DNA from: Streptomyces sp. TSRI0107
GTDB lineage: Bacteria > Actinomycetota > Actinomycetes > Streptomycetales > Streptomycetaceae
Assembly: GCF_001905845.1 (NCBI RefSeq)
Contig: NZ_LIVZ01000002.1
Coordinates: forward strand, 248,001-312,000
DNA: 64,000 bases
Direction: 5' to 3'
This document shows positions 35,192 to 44,745 of the stretch, piece after piece (position 1 is the first letter of the stretch; the number at the start of each line of letters is the position of its first letter). A program made the position numbers and the translations under genes. The notes beneath the pieces are model-generated. The model was given only the letters and a program-made list of their open reading frames with translations. It did no database searches and had not been told where the DNA came from.

Positions 35192-36670
35192 CTACTCGCG
35201 GCGGTTGTTCTTGGACGCCGGATCCTTGGCGGCCTTGTCGACGGCCGCCTGCGCCCGCTTCAGCCACTCCTTGGGCTGGATGCGCCGGGCCATCAGCTCG
35301 TTGGAGGCGTTCTGGATGGCGGTGTCCATCTCGCTGTACCACTCGGTGTACAGGAAGCGGAAGGTGTTGTCGCCGGCCGCCTTGGAGGCCTCGACGGTGG
35401 ACTGGGTGCCCGGCCGCAGCTGCACGCTCGGGTCGACGCCGTCCTTGAGGATGGTCAGCGAGTTCGCCTCCTTGGCGAACAGCGTCGACCACTCCCGGGA
35501 GAGCATCAGCCGCATGAACTCCTTGGCCGCGGGCAGGTTCTTCGCCTTGCTCGGGATGATGAACGGCTCCCCGGAACCGGCCCGGATCGCCTCGAACGGC
35601 ATCACGCTGCCCTCGAGCAGCGGCATCGGCAGGAACTTCATGTCGAAGTCCGACGGCGTCTGCTTCAGCTGCTCGTTCTCCAGCCACGAGCCGGAGGTGA
35701 TGAAGGCCGCCTTGTACTGGTTCCAGCGGGTCTGCGACTCGGTGTGGGTCAGGCCGTTCGTACCGGGCATCAGATAGCCCTTCTCGACGACCTCGTAGAC
35801 CGCCTCGACGGCGGCCTGCGCCGCCTCGGAGCCGACGAACGCCTTGGGGTCGAGGTTGTCGATCGCCTTCATGGCGTCCAGGCCGCCCTTCTTGGCGATC
35901 AGGTCCATGATGGCGACGTTGATGTAGTACGGGTACTTGCCCTGGTGGGCGAGGCCGCCGATGCCCTGGGACTTGGCGTCCTTGCAGATGGCGAGGAAGT
36001 CGTCCCAGGTCTTGGGCTCCTCCCAGCCCTTGTCCTTGAAGAGCTTGCCGGAGTACCACAGGCCCCACACCGTGTAGATGTAGTTGAGGGCGACGACCTT
36101 GCCCTCCTGCAGACCCGGGTCGAGGGTGCCGGGGATGACGGTGTCGCGGACCTTCTTCGACGGGTCGTCCACGCTGGGCGCGTCCAGGACCTCGGCGAGG
36201 TCGAGGAGCTGGCCGTTCTTGTGGAGAACGTCGATCTTGATCTTCTGGGCGCCGGAGTTGTCCACGATGTCCGGCGGGTTGCCGGCGTTGAACCGCGGCT
36301 GGAGCTTGCCGGTGATCTCCTGGGTGCCGGTGTGGGTGGAGGTCACGCCCCACTTCTTCTGGAAGGCGGCCTCCCAGGCCTTGGCGTAGTCGTCGCCGTA
36401 GCCGCCCTTGAAGATGACGACGTCGAGCTTGCTGCCCTTCTTCACGCCGAAGGGGTTGTCCTTGGAGGTCTCCCCCTGGGTGTCGTCGTTCGACTCCTCG
36501 CCGCCGCCGCTGGCACACGCGGACAGGAAGCCCATGGCAGGTACGGAGACCAGCCCGAGGGCGGCGGACCGCTTGATCAGCGCGCGCCGGCCGACACCGT
36601 CGCTCCCGTGCTGCGCTGCCGTGCTCTCGGCACTGTTCCCGGCGCCGTTCTCGGCGGAAGTGGATCCCAT
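35192..36670 (-). CDS. ngcE: NgcE-like sugar-binding lipoprotein
   Basis: The 492-aa extracellular solute-binding protein has a long N-terminus with a twin-Arg-like signal (GRRALIKRSAALGL) ending in a lipobox (FLSAC, Cys52). It therefore may be a Tat-exported lipoprotein. The mature part is a family-1 sugar binder: DVVIFKGGYGDDYAKAWEAAF, NPPDIVDNSGAQ, YTVWGLWYSGKLFKDKGWEEP. In S. coelicolor the homologue SCO6005 is reported to bind chitin-derived oligosaccharides (from memory). The ATG at 36670 with GAGGAC upstream is preferred to a TTG at 36676. A DasR-like site lies 111 nt upstream. Confidence 0.85.
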   Translation of the reverse strand: MGSTSAENGAGNSAESTAAQHGSDGVGRRALIKRSAALGLVSVPAMGFLSACASGGGEESNDDTQGETSKDNPFGVKKGSKLDVVIFKGGYGDDYAKAWEAAFQKKWGVTSTHTGTQEITGKLQPRFNAGNPPDIVDNSGAQKIKIDVLHKNGQLLDLAEVLDAPSVDDPSKKVRDTVIPGTLDPGLQEGKVVALNYIYTVWGLWYSGKLFKDKGWEEPKTWDDFLAICKDAKSQGIGGLAHQGKYPYYINVAIMDLIAKKGGLDAMKAIDNLDPKAFVGSEAAQAAVEAVYEVVEKGYLMPGTNGLTHTESQTRWNQYKAAFITSGSWLENEQLKQTPSDFDMKFLPMPLLEGSVMPFEAIRAGSGEPFIIPSKAKNLPAAKEFMRLMLSREWSTLFAKEANSLTILKDGVDPSVQLRPGTQSTVEASKAAGDNTFRFLYTEWYSEMDTAIQNASNELMARRIQPKEWLKRAQAAVDKAAKDPASKNNRRE

Positions 36671-36780
36671 GCTCAAGTCCTCGCCTTCTTCCAGGACTCA
36701 GGCGGTGAACCGGATCCTCCCCGGCACCGCGGTGGGGTCAAGCAGGGTCGTACAGGATGTGCGGTTCGTGTGAATCGCCG

Positions 36781-36796
36781 ACAGGTATAGTCCACT
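36781..36796. promoter_or_regulatory. Candidate DasR-responsive element before ngcE
   Basis: ACAGGTATAGTCCACT matches the dre consensus ACTGGTCTAGACCACT (recalled) at 13 of 16 positions, keeping both GG and CC half-site cores. It lies in the 355-nt region shared by ngcE and the divergent GH92 gene. Otherwise this region shows only the GH92 promoter and palindrome. Confidence 0.55.
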
Positions 36797-36937
36797 TCCC
36801 GCCAGGGGATCAAGATCGAATGCAAGGTTGGCCGTTTGTCTTTTCCGAGTTGAGACCTCCCGGAAATATGAGCCGCCGACGGGGTGCCCCGCCGGAAAAA
36901 TCCGTGACACGCCCGTCGAATGACGCAGTCAACACCC

Positions 36938-36999
36938 TTGACAGCGCTCATCACTTGAGTCACAACTGATCCTTGCGCCCCGAATCTGACAACGTTGTC
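36938..36999 (+). promoter_or_regulatory. GH92 promoter and LacI-type operator
   Basis: TTGACA at 36938-36943 is a consensus -35 box, with a weak -10 (ACAACT-like) about 18 nt on. Downstream lies the perfect 12-bp palindrome GACAACGTTGTC (36988-36999), whose central CG and symmetry resemble LacI-family operators. Repressor bound there would block the GH92 transcript. No cognate regulator gene lies next to it. Confidence 0.6.
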
Positions 37000-37025
37000 C
37001 AGTGGCGCAGGGAGGGTGTTCGCGG

Positions 37026-40000
37026 ATGCGACACGGATATCGGCACAGACGGAGCACGGCGGTCGTCGCGGCGGCCGCCTTCGCTTTGGCCATCGGCTCA
37101 CCGGGTGCGGCGGTCGCCCTGCCGGCCGCCCCCGAGGCCGCCGACCGGGAGTTCACCTCCTCCTTCGAACCGGCGGACCCGGCACCGGACTGGCTGAACA
37201 CACCCGACACCGCGCCGGACGGCACCCCGCGGACCTCGGGCGTCGACGGCGGCTACGGCAGCGGCATCCCCGGCAACGTCACCGACCACGTCACGGACGT
37301 CCGCGCCAGCGGCGAGAACAGCGGCGGCGGCGAGGTGAAGGAGAACCTGACCGACGGCGAACCCGGCACCAAGTGGCTGGTCTTCGAGCCCGCCGGCTGG
37401 GTGGAGTTCGACCTGGACGCACCGGTCAGAGTCGTGACGTACGCGCTGACCTCCGCCAACGACCACGCGGAACGCGACCCGGCCGACTGGACCCTGCGCG
37501 GCTCCACCGACGGCAAGGACTGGAAGACGCTGGACACCCGCACCGGCGAGTCCTTCTCCGAACGCTTCCAGACGAAATCGTACGACCTGGCCGAACCCGC
37601 CGAATTCCGGCACTTCAGGATCGACTTCACCAAGAACCACGAGGGCGGGCTGCTCCAGCTCGCCGACGTGCAGTTCTCCACCGGGGGCGGCACCGGCCCG
37701 GTCCCCGAGCACATGCTGTCCCTGGTCGATCGCGGTCCCAGCGGCTCCCCCACCGCGAAGGCGGGCGCCGGCTTCACCGGCAAGCGCGCCCTGCGCTACG
37801 CCGGCCGGCACACGGCGGACGGGCGGGCCTACGCGTACCACAAGGTCTTCGACGTCGACGTGGCCGTCACCCGCGACACCCGCCTCTCGTACCGGGTCTT
37901 CCCGTCGATGGCCGACGGCGACCTCGACTACGCCGCCACGCACGTCTCCGTCGACCTGGCCTTCACCGACGGCACCTACCTCAGCGACCTGGGCGCCACC
38001 GACCAGCACGGCTTCCGGCTCTCCCCGCGGGGGCAGGGCGCCTCGAAGGTGCTGTACGTCAACCAGTGGAACGACGTGGTCTCGCGGATCGGCTCGGTGG
38101 CGGCGGGCCGGACCGTCGACCGGATCCTGCTGGCGTACGACGCCCCGAAGGGCCCGGCGCGGTTCCGTGGCTGGGTGGACGACGTGACCCTGGAGGCCGC
38201 GCCCCCGGAGCGGCCCCGGGCCCATCCGTCCGACTACGCGGTGACCACCCGCGGCACCAACTCCAGCGGCGCCTTCTCGCGCGGCAACACCTTCCCCGCG
38301 ACCGCCGTGCCGCACGGCTTCAACTTCTGGACGCCGGTCACCAACGCGGGTTCGCTGAGCTGGCTGTACGACTACGCCCGGTCGAACAACGCGGACAACC
38401 TGCCGACGATCCAGGCGTTCAGCGCGAGCCACGAGCCGAGCCCGTGGATGGGCGACCGGCAGACCTTCCAGGTGATGCCGTCCGCCGCCGCCGGAACCCC
38501 CGACACGGGCCGCACCGCGCGGGCGCTGCCGTTCCGGCACGAGAACGAGACCGCCCGCCCGCACTACTACGGCGTCCGCTTCGAGAACGGCCTCAAGGCC
38601 GAGATGACCCCGACGGACCACGCGGCGATGCTGCGCTTCACGTATCCCGGCGACGACGCGAGCGTGCTGTTCGACAACGTCACGGACCAGGCGGGGCTGA
38701 CCCTCGATCCCGCCGCCGGAACGGTCACCGGCTACTCGGACGTGAAGTCGGGCCTGTCGACCGGCGCCACCCGGCTGTTCTTCCACGGCGTCTTCGACAA
38801 GCCGGTGACGGACTCGGCGGCCTCCGGCGTCAAGGGCCGGCTGCGGTTCGACGCGGGCGCCGACCGCACGGTGACCCTGCGCCTGGCCACCTCGCTGATC
38901 AGCGTCGAGCAGGCGAAGGACAACCTGCGCCAGGAGATCCCGGAAGGCACCTCCTTCGAGACGGTGAAGGACCGCGCCCGGCGCCAGTGGGACCGGCTGC
39001 TCGGCAAGGTGGAGGTCGAGGGCGCCACACCGGACCAGCTGACCACGCTGTACTCCAGCCTGTACCGCCTGTACCTGTACCCCAACTCCGGCTACGAGAA
39101 AGTCGGTTCGACGTACAAGTACGCCTCGCCCTTCTCCCCCATGCCGGGTCCCGACACGCCCACCCACACCGGCGCGAAGATCGTCGAGGGCGAGGTGTAC
39201 GTCAACAACGGCTTCTGGGACACCTACCGGACGACCTGGCCGGCGTACTCCCTGCTGACCCCGTCCCGGGCGGGCGAACTGGCCGACGGGTTCGTGCAGC
39301 ACTTCAAGGACGGCGGCTGGACCTCCCGCTGGTCGTCCCCGGGCTACGCCGACCTGATGACCGGCACCTCCTCGGACGTCGCGTTCGCCGACGCGTACGT
39401 CAAGGGAGTCGACTTCGACGCCGAGGCGGCCTACGACGCGGCCCTGAAGAACGCGACGGTGGTGCCGCCCGCCTCCGGCGTCGGCCGCAAGGGCATGGCC
39501 ACCTCGCCCTTCCTCGGCTACACGTCCACCGACACCCACGAGGGCCTGTCGTGGGCGCTGGAGGGCTACCTCAACGACTACGGCATCGCGAGGATGGGCC
39601 AGGCGCTGTACCGCGAGACCGGCGAGCGGCGCTACAAGGAGGAGTCGGCGTACTTCCTCGACCGCGCCCAGGACTACGTGAACCTCTTCGACCCGAAGGC
39701 CGGGTTCTTCCAGGGCCGGACCCCGCGGGGCGACTGGCGGGTCGACTCCTCGTCGTACGACCCGCGCGTGTGGGGCCACGACTACACCGAGACCAACGGC
39801 TGGGGGTACGCCTTCACCGCCCCGCAGGACAGCCGGGGCCTGGCCAACCTGTACGGCGGCAGGCGGGGCCTCGCCGACAAGCTGGACGAGTACTTCGCCA
39901 CCCCGGAGACCGCGTCACCGGAGTTCGCCGGTTCCTACGGCGGTGTCATCCACGAGATGACGGAGGCGCGGGACGTCCGGATGGGCATGTACGGCCACTC

Positions 40001-40826
40001 CAACCAGGTCGCCCACCACGCGATCTACATGTACGACGCGGCCGGGCAGCCCTGGAAGACGCAGGAGAAGGTCCGCGAGGTGCTGTCGCGGCTGTACGTG
40101 GGCAGCGACATCGGGCAGGGCTACCACGGCGACGAGGACAACGGCGAGCAGTCGGCCTGGTACCTGTTCTCCGCGCTCGGCTTCTACCCGCTGGTCATGG
40201 GCAGCGGCGAGTACGCCATCGGCTCCCCGCTGTTCACCAAGGCGACCGTCCATCTGGAGAACGGCCGGGACCTGGTGATCAAGGCGCCGCGGAACAGCGC
40301 GCGGAACGTCTATGTGCAGGGCGTGAGGGTCAACGGCCGGCCGTGGCAGTCGACTTCGCTCCCCCACAGGATCGTCGCGCGGGGCGGGGTCGTGGAGTTC
40401 GACATGGGCCCGAGGCCGTCGGACTGGGGCACCGGCAAGCACGCGGCGCCGGTGTCGATCACCCGGGGCGACGAGGTGCCGGCCCCGCGCTCGGACGCGC
40501 TGAGGCCCGGCGGTCCGCTCTTCGACGACACCTCGGCGACGCAGGCGCCCGTGACCACGGTGGACCTGCCGGTCGACGGGCGGGTGAAGGCCGTGCAGTA
40601 CACCCTCACCTCCCCCGCCGACCACACCCGGGCCCCCACCGGCTGGACCCTCCAGGGCTCGGCCGACGGCACGGTCTGGGAGACGCTGGACGAGCGCTCG
40701 GCGGAGTCGTTCCGCTGGGACCGGCAGACCCGCGCGTTCTCCGTCCGGTCACCTGACGCGTACGCGCACTACCGTCTGGTCTTCGACGGTGAACCGGCCC
40801 TGGCGGAGGTGGAGTTGCTGGCCTGA
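37026..40826 (+). CDS. Secreted GH92 alpha-mannosidase with two F5/8C-like domains
   Basis: The 1266-aa exported enzyme has a signal peptide ending near VALPAAPEA. An F5/8 type C-like domain (about 90-215) is followed by a linker and lectin-like region, then the GH92 module (about 400-1125) with NGFWDTYRTTWPAYSLL and the catalytic-region motif GDEDNGEQSAWY near residue 1035. A second F5/8C-like domain (about 1155-1266) resembles the first. GH92 enzymes are calcium-dependent exo-alpha-mannosidases acting on fungal mannans or N-glycans. The ATG at 37026 follows GGAGGG at 37011. It is divergent from ngcE. Confidence 0.88.
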   Translation: MRHGYRHRRSTAVVAAAAFALAIGSPGAAVALPAAPEAADREFTSSFEPADPAPDWLNTPDTAPDGTPRTSGVDGGYGSGIPGNVTDHVTDVRASGENSGGGEVKENLTDGEPGTKWLVFEPAGWVEFDLDAPVRVVTYALTSANDHAERDPADWTLRGSTDGKDWKTLDTRTGESFSERFQTKSYDLAEPAEFRHFRIDFTKNHEGGLLQLADVQFSTGGGTGPVPEHMLSLVDRGPSGSPTAKAGAGFTGKRALRYAGRHTADGRAYAYHKVFDVDVAVTRDTRLSYRVFPSMADGDLDYAATHVSVDLAFTDGTYLSDLGATDQHGFRLSPRGQGASKVLYVNQWNDVVSRIGSVAAGRTVDRILLAYDAPKGPARFRGWVDDVTLEAAPPERPRAHPSDYAVTTRGTNSSGAFSRGNTFPATAVPHGFNFWTPVTNAGSLSWLYDYARSNNADNLPTIQAFSASHEPSPWMGDRQTFQVMPSAAAGTPDTGRTARALPFRHENETARPHYYGVRFENGLKAEMTPTDHAAMLRFTYPGDDASVLFDNVTDQAGLTLDPAAGTVTGYSDVKSGLSTGATRLFFHGVFDKPVTDSAASGVKGRLRFDAGADRTVTLRLATSLISVEQAKDNLRQEIPEGTSFETVKDRARRQWDRLLGKVEVEGATPDQLTTLYSSLYRLYLYPNSGYEKVGSTYKYASPFSPMPGPDTPTHTGAKIVEGEVYVNNGFWDTYRTTWPAYSLLTPSRAGELADGFVQHFKDGGWTSRWSSPGYADLMTGTSSDVAFADAYVKGVDFDAEAAYDAALKNATVVPPASGVGRKGMATSPFLGYTSTDTHEGLSWALEGYLNDYGIARMGQALYRETGERRYKEESAYFLDRAQDYVNLFDPKAGFFQGRTPRGDWRVDSSSYDPRVWGHDYTETNGWGYAFTAPQDSRGLANLYGGRRGLADKLDEYFATPETASPEFAGSYGGVIHEMTEARDVRMGMYGHSNQVAHHAIYMYDAAGQPWKTQEKVREVLSRLYVGSDIGQGYHGDEDNGEQSAWYLFSALGFYPLVMGSGEYAIGSPLFTKATVHLENGRDLVIKAPRNSARNVYVQGVRVNGRPWQSTSLPHRIVARGGVVEFDMGPRPSDWGTGKHAAPVSITRGDEVPAPRSDALRPGGPLFDDTSATQAPVTTVDLPVDGRVKAVQYTLTSPADHTRAPTGWTLQGSADGTVWETLDERSAESFRWDRQTRAFSVRSPDAYAHYRLVFDGEPALAEVELLA

Positions 40827-40856
40827 CCGCGTCGGCCTGCGGGTTACTGTGGCGCC

Positions 40857-43800
40857 ATGCGATTCGGGGTGCTGGGCCCGCTGGAAGTGCGCACGGCGAC
40901 GGGGAGACCGGTCCGGGTGCCGGAGCTCAAGGTCCGCACCCTGCTGGCCGGTCTCATCGCCGACCACGGCCGGGTCGTCCCCGCGGCCCGGCTGGTCGAG
41001 GCACTGTGGGCGGGAGCGCCGCCCGCCCGCCCCGCCGCCTCGTTGCAGGCTAAGGTCTCCCAGTTGCGCCGCGCCCTGGAGGACGCCGAGGAGGGCGCCC
41101 GCGACCTGGTCGTGCACCAGGCCCCCGGCTATCTGCTGCGGGCCGCGCCGGACGCCGTCGACGCGGGGCGGTTCCGGGCCCTGGTCGCGCACGCCCGCAC
41201 CCTGGAGGACCCGCGGGCCAGGGCGGCGTCCCTCGCGGACGCGCTGGCGCTGTGGCGGGGGCCGGCCTTCGCGGACTTCGCCGGTGAACCCTTCGTACGG
41301 GCCGCGGTCGCCGGGCTGGAGGAGGAACGGCTGACCGCGGTCGAGGAGCACCTGGAGGCGCGTCTCGACCTCGGTGAGCACGGCCTGCTGGTGGGCGAGC
41401 TCACGGCGCTGGTCGCCGCCCATCCGCTGCGCGAGCGGCTGCGGATGGCCCACATGCGCGCGCTGCACCGGCTGGGCCGGTCGTCGGAGGCGCTCGACAG
41501 CCACGCCGACCTGCGCCGCCGGCTGGCCGGCGAGCCGGGCCTGGCGCCCGGCGAGGCCATCGACACGTTGCGGCAGGCGATCCTGCGCGGGGATCCCGCG
41601 CCGGCCGGCGCGGCGGCCCCGCCCGAGCCCGCGTCTCCCGCACGGCCCCGCACCAACCTGCCGCACACCGCGAACGACCTGGTGGGGCGGGAGGACGCGG
41701 TGGCCGAGGGGCGGCGGCTCCTGGCCCGGCACCGGCTGGTCACGTTCACCGGGCCGGGCGGGGTGGGCAAGACACGGCTGGCCGTCGCGGCGGCGGCCGG
41801 GCTCGTCGGCGAGTTCCCGGACGGGGTCTGGCTGGTGGAACTCGCGGGCCTCGGATCCGTCGACGAGAACCACGGGATCTGTCCGTCCCAGCAGGTGCTG
41901 GCCGCCCTCGACATCCGGGAGAGCCCCGGCAGCGCCGCGGCGGAGGCCGACGGCCAGGGGTGCCGGTCGGACCGGCGGCTGGAGGAGTTCGCGGCGTCCC
42001 GCCGGATGCTGCTCGTCCTGGACAACTGCGAGCACCTGGTGGACGACGTCGCGGCGCTGGCGCGCCGGCTCCTGGAACGGGCACCCGGCGTCACCCTGCT
42101 GGCCACCAGCCAGGAGCCGCTGCGGGTGCCGGGCGAGACGGTGTGGCCCGTGCCCCCGCTGGAACTGCCGGACTCCACGGAGCCGGACGCCCTGGAACGG
42201 TCCAGTGCCGTACGGCTGTTCGTCGAGCGGGCGCGTTCCGCCGACCCGTCCTTCGTCGTGGACGCCGGGACGGCTCCCGCCGTCGCCGCGATCTGCCGCC
42301 GCCTGGACGGGATCCCGCTGGCGCTGGAGCTGGCCGCCACCCGCGTGCGGGCGCTCGGCGCGCACCAGCTGCTGGAACGGCTCGACGACCGGTTCCGGGT
42401 CCTCAACTCCGGCTACCGGGGCGCCCCGCACCGCCAGCGGACGCTCCAGGCGACCCTCGAGTGGAGCTGGAGCCTGCTCACACCCGAGGAACGGACCCTG
42501 CTGCGGCGGCTGTCCGTGCACGTCGACGGCTGCACGCTGGAAGCCGCCGAAGAGGTCTGCGCGGGCGGCGGCTTGGCCGCCGCCGACGTGGTCGACGTCC
42601 TGGCCCGGCTGGTGGACCGATCGCTGCTCGTACGCGCAGACACCCCGTCCGGCACCCGGTACCGGATGCCGGAATCGGTGGCGGCGTACGCGCAGGCCCG
42701 GCTGACGGAGTCGGGCGAGGCGGAGCGGGTGGCCCGGCGGCACGCCGCCCACTACGCCGGGCTGGCCGAGGAGGCCCGCCCGCACCTCGGCGGGCCCGAG
42801 CAGCGCCGCTGGCTGCGGCGGCTCTCGGCGGAGAGCGGCAACTTCCGGCGGACGCTCCGGGAACTGCGCGGGGCACGCTCGGCGGAGCCGGCCCTGCGAC
42901 TGGTCAACGCGCTGGCCTGGTTCTGGATCCTGCGTGGCCGGCTCACCGAGGCGCACCGGGCGCTGTCCTCGGCTCTGGACACGGCGGTGCCGCCGTCCGG
43001 CCCCGAGGGGTCCGAGGCCGGGCTCCTGGTGGCGGAGGCCGCCGCTTGGCGTGACGGCGTACGGCTGCTGCTCGGCGAGCTCAAGCCGGAGGACCACCGC
43101 CCGGCCCCCGGCCAGGACACCGCCCCCACGGCCCGCACCCCGGGCCTCGCCCGCGCCGAGTGGTTCGTCGGCCACGCCCTGTGGGAGGTGGGCGCGCTCG
43201 CGGCGGCCGAGCGGCAGAACGACGCCGCCCTGGCCGACTTCCGGGCCCTGGACGACGCCTGGGGCGTGGCCGCCGCGCTGAGCAGCCGGGCCGAACTGGC
43301 CATGACCCGCGGAGATCTGGCGAGCCTCCACGACGACGCGTCCGAGGCGCGCGCCCGGTTCATCCGGCTCGGCGACGCCTGGGGTGAGCTGAAGGCGGCA
43401 CAGGCGCTGGCCGCGCACGCCGAGATCGTCGCCGCGTACGAGCAGGCCGCCCGGCTGCACCGCGAGGGGCTGCGGATCGCGGAGTCCCTGGAGCTGTGGC
43501 CGGAGGTGTCGAGCCGCTTGACCGGCCTCGGCCGGATCGCGCTGCTGTCCGAACGCCACGACGAGGCGGACGCGTTCCACCGGCGGGCGCTGCGCCTGGC
43601 GGTGGAACAGGGCAACCAGCCGGCCGAGCAGATGGCCGAACTGGGGCTCGCGCTCGGCGCCCGGCGCCGGGGCGACCTGGACGCCGCGGAGGCACACCTG
43701 CGGCCGTGGCTGGACTGGAACCGCAGCCGGGGCGCGGACATCGGCGTCGCGCTGATCCTGGCCGAACTCGGCTTCTGCGCGGAGCTGCGCGGCGACGCCG

Positions 43801-44141
43801 GGCGGAGCCTCGCCCTGCATCGCGACGGGCTCGCCGCCGCACTGGCCTCCGAGGACCCGCGTGCGGTGGCGCTCGCCCTGGAGGGCCTGGCCGGCGCCCA
43901 TGCGCTGGGCGGCCGGCCGGCCAGTGCGGCCCGGCTGCTCGGCACCGCGGAGGCGACCCGCGAGCGCTCCGGCGCGCCGCTGCCCCCGGCGGAACAGGGC
44001 GATGTGCGGCGCGTGTCGGCACGGGCCCGCGACGCGCTCGGCGCGGAGGCCTTCACGGCGGAGCACGCGGCGGGGCGCGCGGTGGACCACCGGGCGGCGG
44101 CGGACACGGAGCTGGGCCGGGAGGCCGCCGGCCCGGCGTGA
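40857..44141 (+). CDS. SARP/AfsR-like regulator with NB-ARC and TPR domains
   Basis: The 1094-aa protein has an OmpR-type winged helix (about 1-90, MRFGVLGPLEV), a BTAD domain (about 95-245), an NB-ARC ATPase (about 270-560; Walker A GPGGVGKTR near 299, Walker B LLVLDNCEH near 383) and a helical TPR region (about 620-1080). This is the architecture of large SARP regulators that sense a signal through the STAND module and bind direct repeats near -10 sites. The ATG at 40857 lacks an SD and may be leaderless, 30 nt after the GH92 stop. It is the likely activator of the accessory locus downstream, which has 11-bp repeats at 46891. Confidence 0.85.
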   Translation: MRFGVLGPLEVRTATGRPVRVPELKVRTLLAGLIADHGRVVPAARLVEALWAGAPPARPAASLQAKVSQLRRALEDAEEGARDLVVHQAPGYLLRAAPDAVDAGRFRALVAHARTLEDPRARAASLADALALWRGPAFADFAGEPFVRAAVAGLEEERLTAVEEHLEARLDLGEHGLLVGELTALVAAHPLRERLRMAHMRALHRLGRSSEALDSHADLRRRLAGEPGLAPGEAIDTLRQAILRGDPAPAGAAAPPEPASPARPRTNLPHTANDLVGREDAVAEGRRLLARHRLVTFTGPGGVGKTRLAVAAAAGLVGEFPDGVWLVELAGLGSVDENHGICPSQQVLAALDIRESPGSAAAEADGQGCRSDRRLEEFAASRRMLLVLDNCEHLVDDVAALARRLLERAPGVTLLATSQEPLRVPGETVWPVPPLELPDSTEPDALERSSAVRLFVERARSADPSFVVDAGTAPAVAAICRRLDGIPLALELAATRVRALGAHQLLERLDDRFRVLNSGYRGAPHRQRTLQATLEWSWSLLTPEERTLLRRLSVHVDGCTLEAAEEVCAGGGLAAADVVDVLARLVDRSLLVRADTPSGTRYRMPESVAAYAQARLTESGEAERVARRHAAHYAGLAEEARPHLGGPEQRRWLRRLSAESGNFRRTLRELRGARSAEPALRLVNALAWFWILRGRLTEAHRALSSALDTAVPPSGPEGSEAGLLVAEAAAWRDGVRLLLGELKPEDHRPAPGQDTAPTARTPGLARAEWFVGHALWEVGALAAAERQNDAALADFRALDDAWGVAAALSSRAELAMTRGDLASLHDDASEARARFIRLGDAWGELKAAQALAAHAEIVAAYEQAARLHREGLRIAESLELWPEVSSRLTGLGRIALLSERHDEADAFHRRALRLAVEQGNQPAEQMAELGLALGARRRGDLDAAEAHLRPWLDWNRSRGADIGVALILAELGFCAELRGDAGRSLALHRDGLAAALASEDPRAVALALEGLAGAHALGGRPASAARLLGTAEATRERSGAPLPPAEQGDVRRVSARARDALGAEAFTAEHAAGRAVDHRAAADTELGREAAGPA

Positions 44142-44222
44142 GGCGCACCGCCGGGCGCGACGGTCAGCGGTGGGCCGTCGGCCGTGCGGGACCGGGGCCG
44201 TCGGCCGGCGGAGCGCCCTCGC

Positions 44223-44714
44223 TCAGCGGTGGGCCGCGTCCGTCCAGATGCGGCTGCTCAGGTCCGAGCCCCGCAGCACCTGGACGCGCCAGGGGTCGAT
44301 GCGCAGCACGTGGTACTCCGGGTGCGCCGGGCCCGAGTTCCAGAAGTTCCGCGGGTCGTAGCCGACGCCGGCCGGGCTGCCCTTGACGTACAGGTCCCAC
44401 GCGTACCTCTTGGTCTCCGGGTCGTCGACCCAGTGCGAGACGCTGTCGATGAAGACGGCGTTCTGCCGGGGGCTCCAGTACGAGTACGTGGTGTGGGGGT
44501 TGTTCGCCAGGTGGGCCGCCTTGACCGGCGTCTTGTAGGCGGCCAGCCAGCCGACCGGCCTGCCGTCCACCGTCTCCCAGACGGGCAGCAGCACACGCGC
44601 CCGGGGGCGGGCCTTCTTGTCGACGGTGATCATCGTGCAGTACACGATGTCCTGGACGTAGGTGTTGAAGGCGTTCTCGATCTCCGAGAACGAACTGACC
44701 TTCACAGCAGCCAT
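44223..44714 (-). CDS. Pyridoxamine 5'-phosphate oxidase-fold protein
   Basis: The 163-aa protein has the split-barrel FMN/F420-binding fold: DIVYCTMITVDKKARPRARVLLPVWE, AAYKTPVKAAHLANNPHTTYSYW and FIDSVSHWVDD. Members act as oxidases, F420-dependent reductases or heme/flavin binders; the sequence does not decide which. The ATG at 44714 is chosen because GAGGT lies 6 nt upstream, better spaced than for the GTG at 44717. It lies just downstream of the MFS gene on the same strand (31-nt gap), so the two are likely one operon. Confidence 0.75.
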   Translation of the reverse strand: MAAVKVSSFSEIENAFNTYVQDIVYCTMITVDKKARPRARVLLPVWETVDGRPVGWLAAYKTPVKAAHLANNPHTTYSYWSPRQNAVFIDSVSHWVDDPETKRYAWDLYVKGSPAGVGYDPRNFWNSGPAHPEYHVLRIDPWRVQVLRGSDLSSRIWTDAAHR

Positions 44715-44745
44715 CACGGCACCTCGGGTCGGGAAGTGGTCGGGG

